A stretch of 11,636 nt of DNA, from positions 1-11,636 of the forward strand of contig CALVLO010000034.1 in NCBI GenBank assembly GCA_944338265.1, read 5' to 3'. Shown one piece after another: positions 1-5,292 of this stretch (within the stretch, counting starts at the first letter, position 1; each line of letters opens with the position of its first letter). Source of the stretch: an uncultured Clostridia bacterium (GTDB taxonomy: Bacteria; Bacillota; Clostridia; Christensenellales; Borkfalkiaceae). Below the pieces are notes generated by a model. That model saw only the letters and a program-made list of their open reading frames with translations, did no database searches and was not told where the DNA came from. The translations under genes were made by a program, and so were the position numbers.

Positions 1-1
1 T

Positions 2-484
2 GTCACCGATCTCGAGCCCTTCTATCCCGACCGCATGGCTTCCCGCATCCTGGGCATGGGGGACGTGCTCTCCCTCATCGAGAAGGCGCAGGAGGCGGTC
101 AGCGAGCAGCAGGCAAAGGAGATGGAGCGCAAGATGCGCGAAAATTCCTTTACGCTTGCCGACTATTTGGGGCAGTTCGAAGCGCTCAAAAAGATGGGCG
201 GCGCATCCGCGCTCATCGGCATGCTGCCGGGGAGCAAATTAAAGATCAGAGAGAGCGATCTCGATGAAAAGAAAATGGAGCGCACCCGCGCCATCATCCT
301 TTCGATGACGCCCAAGGAGCGCGATAATCCTCAGATCATCAACTCTTCCAGAAAGCGCCGCATCGCCCTCGGTTCGGGCACTTCGGTGCAGGAGATCAAC
401 CAGCTCTTAAAGCAATTCGAGCAGACAAAGACGCTCATGAAGCAGTTCAAAAACGGCAAGGGCAAGATGCGCCTTCCGTTTTGA
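2..484 (+). CDS. ffh: Signal recognition particle protein Ffh, C-terminal part (5' end outside window)
   Basis: The reading frame is open from the window edge to the TGA at 482-484, giving the last 160 residues of the SRP GTPase. These residues are the end of the NG domain and the methionine-rich M domain, which binds SRP RNA and signal peptides. Visible landmarks are the junction motif SRILGMGDVLSLIEKA, the finger-loop motif IGMLPG, and the RNA-binding segment SRKRRIALGSG followed by TSVQEINQLLKQF. The many Met residues in the tail fit the M domain. The GTPase P-loop and upstream parts lie before the window. ATG 35 is an internal Met, not the start. rpsP follows after 41 bp on the same strand, the usual Bacillota arrangement, so ffh, rpsP and khpA are probably co-transcribed. 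Identification is firm. Confidence 0.96.
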   Translation, partial: VTDLEPFYPDRMASRILGMGDVLSLIEKAQEAVSEQQAKEMERKMRENSFTLADYLGQFEALKKMGGASALIGMLPGSKLKIRESDLDEKKMERTRAIILSMTPKERDNPQIINSSRKRRIALGSGTSVQEINQLLKQFEQTKTLMKQFKNGKGKMRLPF

Positions 485-525
485 AAATAATTTAAGAAAA
501 ACAAATTTTATCGGAGGTAGGCATT

Positions 526-816
526 ATGGTCAAAATGAGATTGGTGCGTATGGGCGATAAGAAGTCCCCCGTGTACCGCATCGTCGTGGTGGACGCGCGC
601 AAGGCGGCTACGGGTGAGTATATCGAGAAGGTCGGTTTCTACGATCCCAAGTCTGAGCCCGTGCAGCTCACCGTCGACGTGGAGAAGGCAAAGGCATGGC
701 TTGCAAAGGGCGTTCAGCCCACCGAGACGGTGAAGAGCCTTCTCGTCCGCGCGGGCGCAATGGAGAAGCCGACGAAGCTTTCGCCTTCCAAGACCAAGAC
801 GAAGAAAAAGAAGTAA
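526..816 (+). CDS. rpsP: 30S ribosomal protein S16
   Basis: This 96-residue protein is a small-subunit protein that binds 16S rRNA and helps assemble the 30S body. The N-terminus MVKMRLVRMGDKKSPVYRIV matches the S16 signature, followed by VVDARKAATGEYIEKVGFYDP and the segment VQLTVDVEKAKAWLAKGVQPTETV. The C-terminus is a Lys/Thr-rich basic tail, as in many Bacillota S16 proteins. The start is fixed by a GGAGG at 513-517, 8 bp before the ATG. It lies 41 bp after ffh and 55 bp before khpA, with no terminator on either side, so it reads as the middle gene of one operon. Confidence 0.97.
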   Translation: MVKMRLVRMGDKKSPVYRIVVVDARKAATGEYIEKVGFYDPKSEPVQLTVDVEKAKAWLAKGVQPTETVKSLLVRAGAMEKPTKLSPSKTKTKKKK

Positions 817-871
817 AATTGCCATTTCACTCCTTTTCCCAAATACACCGTAATACAAGGAGGAAGTCATC

Positions 872-1114
872 ATGTTGGATCTGATCAAATATATCGTAGA
901 GCAGTTCGCCGAAGAGAAGGCGAAGATCGAGTATACCGTCGAGGAGGGCGAGGAGGAGATCACCGTCACCGTCCGCCTTGCGGGCTCGGATATGGGCAAG
1001 GTCATCGGCAAGCAGGGGAAGATCGCCAAGGCGCTCCGCACCCTCGTGCGCGCCGCGACGCCGCACGGCTCCAAGCGCTACAACGTCGAGATCAAAGAGC
1101 GCGAAGAAGCGTAA
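872..1114 (+). CDS. khpA: KH-domain RNA-binding protein KhpA
   Basis: This 80-residue protein consists of a single type II KH domain. The GxxG RNA-contact loop is visible in the segment GKVIGKQGKIAKALRTLV (about residues 42-59). KhpA (formerly YlqC in Bacillus) forms a partner complex with KhpB/Jag and binds many RNAs, affecting cell division and envelope genes in Gram-positives. Length and sequence match the family. The start is fixed by AAGGAGG at 857-863. In most Bacillota this gene is followed by rimM, trmD and rplS; here a strong hairpin comes directly after the stop codon and the next gene is convergent, so the operon ends here. Confidence 0.93.
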   Translation: MLDLIKYIVEQFAEEKAKIEYTVEEGEEEITVTVRLAGSDMGKVIGKQGKIAKALRTLVRAATPHGSKRYNVEIKEREEA

Positions 1115-1122
1115 TTTTGGTA

Positions 1123-1157
1123 CAAGCCGCGCCGCGGAATTTCCGTGGCGCGGCTTG
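1123..1157 (+). terminator. Hairpin ending the ffh-rpsP-khpA operon
   Basis: The arms are 1123-1138 (CAAGCCGCGCCGCGGA) and 1142-1157, a 16-bp stem with one G-T wobble and a 3-nt loop, starting 8 bp after the khpA stop. The T tract after it is weak (GCATTTCGG), so efficiency as an intrinsic terminator is uncertain, but the stem is very stable. Confidence 0.7.
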
Positions 1158-1286
1158 CATTTCGGCGAGAGAGGGTTTTCTGCATATGTGCCCTCGGACA
1201 TGGGTATGCCATTTCATGTGTATACCCGTGCATGGGGCAGGAAAATTCCTTCAAAGGCGCGGTGGTACATATGCCCCGCCGTACAT
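1158..1286. other. Palindrome-rich gap between convergent khpA and pgi
   Basis: No gene is supported here. The 129 bp hold overlapping inverted repeats: GGGTAT (1202-1207) with ATACCC (1221-1226), GCATA (1182-1186) with TATGC (1205-1209), and TGGGGCA (1233-1239) with TGCCCCG (1272-1278). Some exclude each other. CTCGGACATG at 1193-1202 is the reverse complement of a motif in the other gene-end gap at 6007-6016. No function is assigned. Confidence 0.4.
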
Positions 1287-1323
1287 AAAACAGCTCCGCT
1301 GCAATTGCAGCGGAGCTGTTTTT
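1287..1323. terminator. Bidirectional intrinsic terminator, mainly for pgi
   Basis: Positions 1287-1322 form a perfect 36-bp palindrome; the half-site is AAAACAGCTCCGCTGCAA. It gives a GC stem with A/T ends, so each strand ends in a T run: four Ts on the minus strand (the pgi direction) and five on the plus strand. It lies 27 bp beyond the pgi stop and can serve as pgi terminator and as a second stop for transcription from khpA. Confidence 0.88.
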
Positions 1324-1349
1324 ATCCGTATCTTTTACGGGCGAAAAGG

Positions 1350-2777
1350 TTATACGATATAGTTTGCGTCGGGCGCGGCGGCGTCGAGCTCCGCCTTCTT
1401 GTCCGCATAGCCGGGCTTGCCGAGGAGGGCGAACGTCGCCTTCTTGCCCGCTTCCACGCCGGGCTGATTGAAGGTGTTGATGTTGAACATCGCGCCCGCG
1501 TAAGCCGTCTGCATCTCAAAGAGGAAGAGGAGCTGCCCGAGCGTGAACTCGTTGACTTCGGGCAGGGTGATGGTGTAATTCAGCCTGCCTGCCATCGTCA
1601 GCGCGTGCGCCGTCGCCTTGTTCTCTGCCTGAATGAGCTCTTCCATCGTATGCCCGCCGAGGAAAGCGACGTCGGGGATGCTTTCGCAGCCGTGGGGGAT
1701 GGGCGTCTTTTCCTTGTAGCTTGCGACCGAGAGGAAGGTGACGACCTTGTCGAAGGGACCTTCGGTGTAGAGCTGCACCTGCGAGTGCTGATCGGTAACG
1801 CCGAGCGCCTTAACGGGCGTCTGCCCGACGTTGCAGGGCTTGCCGTCGAGCGTCTCGTTTTTGCCGAGCGACTCCGCCCAGAGCTGCGCGTACCAATCGG
1901 AGACGTAGCGCAGGTTATCCGAATAGGGCATGAGTACGCCGATGTTCTTGCCCTCGTTCATCGCAATGTATTGCAGCGTCGCGCACAAGAGCGCAGGGTT
2001 CTTTTTCAGATCCGCCGCCTTGCACAGTTTATCCATGTACGCAGCGCCCTTCAACAGCATTTTGATGTCGATGCCGAGCACCGCCGCGGGCAGCAGCCCC
2101 ACGGGGCACAGCTCGGAGAAGCGTCCGCCCACGCCGTCGGGCAAAACATAGCTCTTTACGCCGCCGAGCTCTTTGGAGATCTTTACAAGGTTGCCCTTTG
2201 CCGCATCCGTCGTGAAGATGACGTGCTCCTTAACGTCCTCACCCGCCTTTTTGAGGAGGTCGGCGATGATGAGGTACTGCGTCATCGTCTCGCTCGTCGC
2301 GCCCGATTTGGAGATGACGTTGAAGCAAGTCTTCTTCACGTCGATCACGTCCAGAAGTTCCTTCATGCGGACGGGGTCGACGTTATCTTCCACGAAGAAG
2401 CGGGGACCGCGGCGCTTGGATTTGGGCAGGTCGTTATAGTGCAGGTGGCAGAGGGCGGTAAACGCCATCGTGGGACCGAGCGCCGAGCCGCCGATGCCGA
2501 GCACGACGAAGTTTTCAAACTTCTTGCGCACCTGTTTTGCCGTCTCCAAAATGTCGGCAACGATCTCGCCCTGGTTGTAGGGGAGCTCCGTCCAACCCAT
2601 AAAGAGCTCGTCTTTGCCGCGGTTTTCGGCAACGTATGCGTGCGCCGCTTTGGCAAGCTTTTTGTGCGCATCGAGCTTCTTTTGCGAGATGCCCTTTTCG
2701 CCGAGATACTTGTCCGTCATGTTGGTGTAGTCCACCGTTACACGCAGCGCTTTGCGCAGTTCTTCGGTCAGTTTCAT
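1350..2777 (-). CDS. pgi: Glucose-6-phosphate isomerase
   Basis: This cytosolic enzyme of 475 residues interconverts glucose-6-phosphate and fructose-6-phosphate in glycolysis and gluconeogenesis. Family landmarks in order are the sugar-phosphate site GIGGSALG (residues 94-101), SKSGATSET (156-164), the signature GGVGGRFS (214-221), ESLGK (302-306), and TDQHSQVQLY with the catalytic His near 331. The second signature, FNQPGVEAGKK, lies near the C-terminus. The length is close to short bacterial Pgi. The frame is open 15 codons further upstream, but the start at 2777 (MKLTEEL) is chosen because a GGAGG lies 11 nt before it and a good promoter at 2813-2841 would put the transcript start downstream of the longer start. 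It follows the flippase gene by 60 bp on the same strand but appears independently transcribed. Confidence 0.96.
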   Translation of the reverse strand: MKLTEELRKALRVTVDYTNMTDKYLGEKGISQKKLDAHKKLAKAAHAYVAENRGKDELFMGWTELPYNQGEIVADILETAKQVRKKFENFVVLGIGGSALGPTMAFTALCHLHYNDLPKSKRRGPRFFVEDNVDPVRMKELLDVIDVKKTCFNVISKSGATSETMTQYLIIADLLKKAGEDVKEHVIFTTDAAKGNLVKISKELGGVKSYVLPDGVGGRFSELCPVGLLPAAVLGIDIKMLLKGAAYMDKLCKAADLKKNPALLCATLQYIAMNEGKNIGVLMPYSDNLRYVSDWYAQLWAESLGKNETLDGKPCNVGQTPVKALGVTDQHSQVQLYTEGPFDKVVTFLSVASYKEKTPIPHGCESIPDVAFLGGHTMEELIQAENKATAHALTMAGRLNYTITLPEVNEFTLGQLLFLFEMQTAYAGAMFNINTFNQPGVEAGKKATFALLGKPGYADKKAELDAAAPDANYIV

Positions 2778-2788
2778 ACCGTTGTGTT

Positions 2789-2793
2789 CCTCC
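2789..2793 (-). promoter_or_regulatory. Shine-Dalgarno sequence that decides the pgi start
   Basis: GGAGG on the minus strand, 11 nt before the ATG at 2777. It lies inside the longer open frame beginning at 2822, which would leave it useless, so it supports the shorter 475-residue protein. Confidence 0.75.
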
Positions 2794-2812
2794 GATGATC
2801 GATATTGTGTAT

Positions 2813-2841
2813 ATTGTACCATAAAAGCGGGGCAATATCAA
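2813..2841 (-). promoter_or_regulatory. Sigma-A promoter of pgi
   Basis: On the minus strand, TTGATA (2836-2841) and TACAAT (2813-2818) are separated by exactly 17 bp, each one or two bases from consensus. The -35 box overlaps the stop codon of the upstream flippase gene (2838-2840). The predicted transcript starts near 2806, leaving a leader of about 30 nt that contains the GGAGG. Confidence 0.75.
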
Positions 2842-4355
2842 GACTCAGCAGAAATTTTTTTGCGCTTTTTTCCAAAAAAACGGGCGAAGGCGGCGCGCAC
2901 GTCGATGAGGCGCAGCAGGGAAAAGAGGATGAGCTCTGCCCCGCCGACGGCGAGCAGCGTGACGAAGAAGGCGGGCAGGGCACTGAGAACGCGCAGCGAG
3001 AGGGCGCGCACGAGCAGCCCGATGCCCGCCGCGGGGAGGGCAGCCGCAAACAGCCGCGCACAGTAGGCGCCCATGTGCAGTTTCCCCGTTTTTTTGCGGA
3101 GCAGCAGCAGGGAGAGCGCCGCGGTGATGCAGGCGTCGCACGTCATCCCAACGAGCAGCGCCCCGCCGCCGAGCGGACCCGCCAAGAGGACGGTGCACAG
3201 CACCATCGCCGCCGAACCCGCCAAAAAGATGCCGAGCGTGTGCTTTTCGCAGCCCATCGAGTTGAGAAGGCTCGTGCAGATGAGGGTGAGGCTCACGGGC
3301 AGCAGGACGGGCGCGCCCGCCGAGATCATCGCCCCGCTCTCCGCATTCGAATAGAGGAAGATGCCCACCTCCCGCCCGCAGGCGCAGTAAAACGGGAGGA
3401 GCATCCCTGCAATGAGCAGCGTCACCGAGAGCGCCCGCTTGGTGAGGGCGGAAACTTCCTCCCGCTTGCCGCGGTAGAAGTGCTCCGAAAGTTCGGGCAC
3501 GAGTACGAGCGCGATGGAGCCGATAAAGGCGCACGGGATCGCCATCACGGGGATGACCATCCCGTAAACGACGCCGTATTCGCTCATCGCCGCTGCGGCG
3601 GAGTGCCCCGCAGCCTGCATCATGAGCGGGAAGAGCACGGAGATGAGCGAGCCCATCAGCGAAGAGGTGGTGCGCATCGCCGTTACGGGCATCGCCGCGG
3701 AGAGGAGGGGTTTGAGCTCCCCCTTGGGCGAGCGGAATTTCCCGCCCTTATAAATGTAGTAGCCGAGCGCCAAGGCAAAGGAGAGGAGGTAGGAGAGCAG
3801 CACCGCAAACGCCGCGCGGCTCGCGTAGGAGAGGGAGGTCTGTACGAACACGAGCAGGATCACGCCCACCAGGATGCGGCTCATCTCCTCGATGAGCTCC
3901 ACCAAGGAGTAGGCGAGGAAGCGCTTGTTGCCCCAAAAGCTGCCGCGGATAACGGAATAGACAGAGGTAAAGACGAGCCCGGGCAGGAGGATGTAAAAGA
4001 GGTCTGCGCAGCGAGGATCGGAAAAGACGGCAGAAAAGGGCTTTTTGAGCAAAAAGAGGAGCAGGGCAGAGGGGACGCTCACCGCAAGCGAGAGGAGGAC
4101 GGCGGCGCTCGTGGCTGCCTGCTCGCGGCGCAGCGAGCCGCCCGCGCGGTGTTTGGAGATGGTGCGCGAGAGGGTGACGGGCAGTCCGCTCGCGGCGATC
4201 GTCAAAAAGACGGAGAATACCGTCAGGGCGACCTGATAGACGCCCAGCCCCTCCGGTCCGAGCGTGCGCGAGAGGAGGATGCGGTATAAAAAGCCGAGGC
4301 AGTGCTCCGCCGCGGAAAATACGGTGACCGCGGCGGCGGTGCGGTACAAATTCAT
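2838..4355 (-). CDS. SpoVB/MOP-family polysaccharide or lipid-intermediate flippase
   Basis: This is a 505-residue multi-spanning membrane protein with about a dozen hydrophobic segments across its whole length. The N-terminus (YRTAAAVTVFSAAEHCLGF, then YRILLSRTLGPEGLGVYQ) is typical of the SpoVB/polysaccharide-synthesis branch of the MOP exporter superfamily. RGSFWGNKRF near residue 150 and the CEKHTLGIF segment fit the same family. Length is near that of Bacillus SpoVB (about 520). In B. subtilis SpoVB is needed for spore cortex; paralogues such as YtgP/MurJ flip lipid II, so the exact substrate cannot be read from sequence and no symbol is given. The start is MNLYRT at 4355. An ATG 15 codons upstream (4400) is also open, but it overlaps the divergent promoter area; neither has a strong ribosome-binding site (GGCGG lies 14 nt before 4355). 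It is divergent from the LysM gene with 55 bp between starts. A Lys-rich cytoplasmic tail ends the protein. Confidence 0.87.
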   Translation of the reverse strand: MNLYRTAAAVTVFSAAEHCLGFLYRILLSRTLGPEGLGVYQVALTVFSVFLTIAASGLPVTLSRTISKHRAGGSLRREQAATSAAVLLSLAVSVPSALLLFLLKKPFSAVFSDPRCADLFYILLPGLVFTSVYSVIRGSFWGNKRFLAYSLVELIEEMSRILVGVILLVFVQTSLSYASRAAFAVLLSYLLSFALALGYYIYKGGKFRSPKGELKPLLSAAMPVTAMRTTSSLMGSLISVLFPLMMQAAGHSAAAAMSEYGVVYGMVIPVMAIPCAFIGSIALVLVPELSEHFYRGKREEVSALTKRALSVTLLIAGMLLPFYCACGREVGIFLYSNAESGAMISAGAPVLLPVSLTLICTSLLNSMGCEKHTLGIFLAGSAAMVLCTVLLAGPLGGGALLVGMTCDACITAALSLLLLRKKTGKLHMGAYCARLFAAALPAAGIGLLVRALSLRVLSALPAFFVTLLAVGGAELILFSLLRLIDVRAAFARFFGKKRKKISAES

Positions 4356-4377
4356 GTTGTATTTTATTCCGCCGTTA

Positions 4378-4406
4378 CACCTTTTTATGTTTTCGCGCAT
4401 AAGATA
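4378..4406 (+). promoter_or_regulatory. Candidate sigma-K-like promoter before the LysM gene
   Basis: CACC (4378-4381), a 16-bp spacer, then CATAAGATA (4398-4406) matches the late mother-cell consensus mACm-N16/17-CATAnnnTA. It would start transcription at or just after the GTG at 4411, implying a leaderless mRNA or a chance match. This is short-motif evidence only. Confidence 0.3.
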
Positions 4407-4410
4407 GCGC

Positions 4411-4692
4411 GTGGAACTTCGCCTTTTGCGCCTTCCGTATTACCGCGTCAAACGCGGGCAGACGCTTTTCGAGATCGCCCGCGCGTTCGGCGTCACGCCC
4501 CGCCTGCTCGCCGCCTGCAACCATCTCAAGGGGGAACCGTTTGCGGGGCAGGTGCTCGCCATCCCGCCTTCGGGTAATTTATACCGCGTGCAGGGCGGGG
4601 AGTCGCGCACGCTGCTGTGCGGCTCGCCCGCGCGCTTTTTCGAGCGCAACGCCACGCACTGCCTCTATCCGGGGCAGGAGGTGCTGCTGTAA
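4411..4692 (+). CDS. Small double-LysM protein
   Basis: The protein has 93 residues. A clear LysM domain spans residues 11-52 (YRVKRGQTLFEIARAFGVTP, then LLAACNHL, then GQVLAIPP). A degenerate second LysM follows at 58-93 (YRVQGGES, then FERN, then LYPGQEVLL). LysM domains bind N-acetylglucosamine polymers such as peptidoglycan and also occur in spore-envelope proteins. There is no signal peptide or membrane segment, so it is either cytoplasmic, as expected for a coat protein made in the mother cell, or targeted another way. The start is uncertain: a stop at 4405-4407 makes GTG 4411 the earliest possible, TTG 4426 is the only other early choice, and neither has a Shine-Dalgarno sequence, unlike the neighbours. 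It is divergent from the SpoVB-like gene. The stop codon is followed after 1 bp by a repeat element. Confidence 0.8.
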   Translation: MELRLLRLPYYRVKRGQTLFEIARAFGVTPRLLAACNHLKGEPFAGQVLAIPPSGNLYRVQGGESRTLLCGSPARFFERNATHCLYPGQEVLL

Positions 4693-4693
4693 A

Positions 4694-4961
4694 GTTCACA
4701 CTTTTTTCTGCGAGCTGACGTCGTCGCGGCGGAGCGCAGTGTGCGACCGTTCGGGTAATCCGAACACCGCGCTTAAAGCGCTCGCCGCTTCTCTTCGCAA
4801 AAAATCTTTCCTTGAAATCTTTTTTGCGCGTGCTGCGGGATTACAATGTCGTGAGTTTTTAGAAAAACCCCGCGGTCGCTTACGCTTTGCGCGCGGTTTT
4901 TCTCGATCGCGCGCGCTATTTCCCTTTTCCGCCACAGCGCAGGTATGCGCAAATGTGCGCG
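4694..4961 (+). repeat. Structured intergenic element, copy 1
   Basis: This stretch starts 1 bp after the LysM stop with GTTCACAC. It is clearly related, in inverted orientation, to 9784-10068. The best-matching part, 4694-4861, aligns at nearly every position; the rest aligns with gaps, so the right end is approximate. Hairpins: 4719-4723/4727-4731, GTTCGG/CCGAAC (4749-4754/4760-4765), CGCAAAAAA/TTTTTTGCG (4796-4804/4820-4828, with an inner TTTC/GAAA), and 4861-4874/4890-4903. The last one ends in GGTTTTTCT and could act as terminator for the LysM transcript. Short frames are open through it on both strands but show no coding pattern. The family is not recognised. Confidence 0.8.
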
Positions 4962-4970
4962 AGTGATTAA

Positions 4971-5029
4971 CTTGCCTCCCTCTTTGAGGGAGGTGGCTGC
5001 GCGGTGAAACTGTGCAGCCGGTGGGAGTT
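4971..5029 (+). repeat. Two-hairpin intergenic repeat, unit 1
   Basis: The unit runs CTTGCCTCCCTC to CGGTGGGAGTT. Hairpin 1 is CCTCCCTC/GAGGGAGG. Hairpin 2 is GGCTGC with GCAGCC around a 13-nt loop. It begins ten bases after element copy 1. This kind of CCTCCCTC/GAGGGAGG repeat is, from memory, widespread in Clostridia genomes, but I cannot name it. Confidence 0.85.
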
Positions 5030-5076
5030 CTTGCCTCCCTCCGTGAGGGAGGTGCCCCGTAGGGGCGGTGGGAGTT
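5030..5076 (+). repeat. Two-hairpin intergenic repeat, unit 2
   Basis: Directly abuts unit 1. It has the same hairpin 1 and the same CGGTGGGAGTT tail, but hairpin 2 is GCCCC-GTA-GGGGC, shorter and unrelated in sequence to that of unit 1 while still fully paired. Confidence 0.85.
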
Positions 5077-5139
5077 CTGCCCCCCCTTAACACTTGTTTT
5101 AAGGGGGGACTTAGGGGGGATAAGAGGGAATACCCTCCC
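5077..5139 (+). repeat. C/G-run hairpin inserted between repeat units 2 and 3
   Basis: CCCCCCTTAA (5081-5090) pairs with TTAAGGGGGG (5099-5108) across an 8-nt loop, followed by ACTTAGGGGGGAT and a CCCTCCCC run. It is a different sequence type from the flanking units and separates two otherwise adjacent copies, suggesting nested or sequential insertion. Confidence 0.7.
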
Positions 5140-5198
5140 CTCGCCTCCCTCCGTGAGGGAGGTGTCTGCGCGGCTTTGCTGCGCAGACGGTGGGAGTT
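5140..5198 (+). repeat. Two-hairpin intergenic repeat, unit 3
   Basis: Hairpin 1 is CCTCCCTC/GAGGGAGG as in unit 2. Hairpin 2 is GTCTGCGC/GCGCAGAC with a 9-nt loop. The tail CGGTGGGAGTT matches units 1 and 2. The remaining 5199-5245 holds nothing I can assign. Confidence 0.85.
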
Positions 5199-5245
5199 TA
5201 CGAAAATCAGCGAGAGGGGCGCGGTCGCAAAATGTGCCCCGTCGG

Positions 5246-5276
5246 CATAACATGAAATAGAACGTTATGTTCTATT
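5246..5276 (+). promoter_or_regulatory. Palindromic leader or operator before the Cys-rich protein gene
   Basis: AATAGAAC (5256-5263) and GTTCTATT (5269-5276) form a perfect 8-bp inverted repeat around GTTAT. Upstream CATAAC (5246-5251) is complementary to GTTATG (5264-5269), so the loop could pair back as a pseudoknot or an alternative stem. It ends 5 bp before the GGAGG (5282-5286). It may be a repressor site or an mRNA structure; no promoter hexamers were convincing. Confidence 0.45.
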
Positions 5277-5292
5277 GATACGGAGGTAACCA

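Noticed and set aside
817..871. Separate promoter for khpA (TTGCCA with AATACA at 17 bp)
   Set aside because: The -10 match is poor and operon read-through explains expression.
1158..1286. Small RNA or riboswitch in the khpA-pgi gap
   Set aside because: Overlapping palindromes are present, but there is no promoter, no conserved aptamer core that I recognise, and the position is downstream of both genes.
978..2798. Long plus-strand open frame (606 codons) opposite pgi
   Set aside because: It overlaps khpA in another frame and lies antisense to the clear pgi gene; Arg-rich low-complexity translation with no family motifs, a typical GC-rich shadow.
2805..4289. Long plus-strand open frame (494 codons) opposite the flippase
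   Set aside because: Antisense to a membrane protein with a convincing family pattern; its translation is a charged Glu/Arg/Gly-rich string with no motif.
4971..5198. CRISPR array
   Set aside because: Only three units, self-complementary and unequal in length, the middle segments are themselves hairpins, and there are no cas genes.
5256..5276. LexA (SOS) box
   Set aside because: GAAC and GTTC are present but separated by five bases rather than the four of the Bacillus-type box, and the symmetric repeat extends further out.
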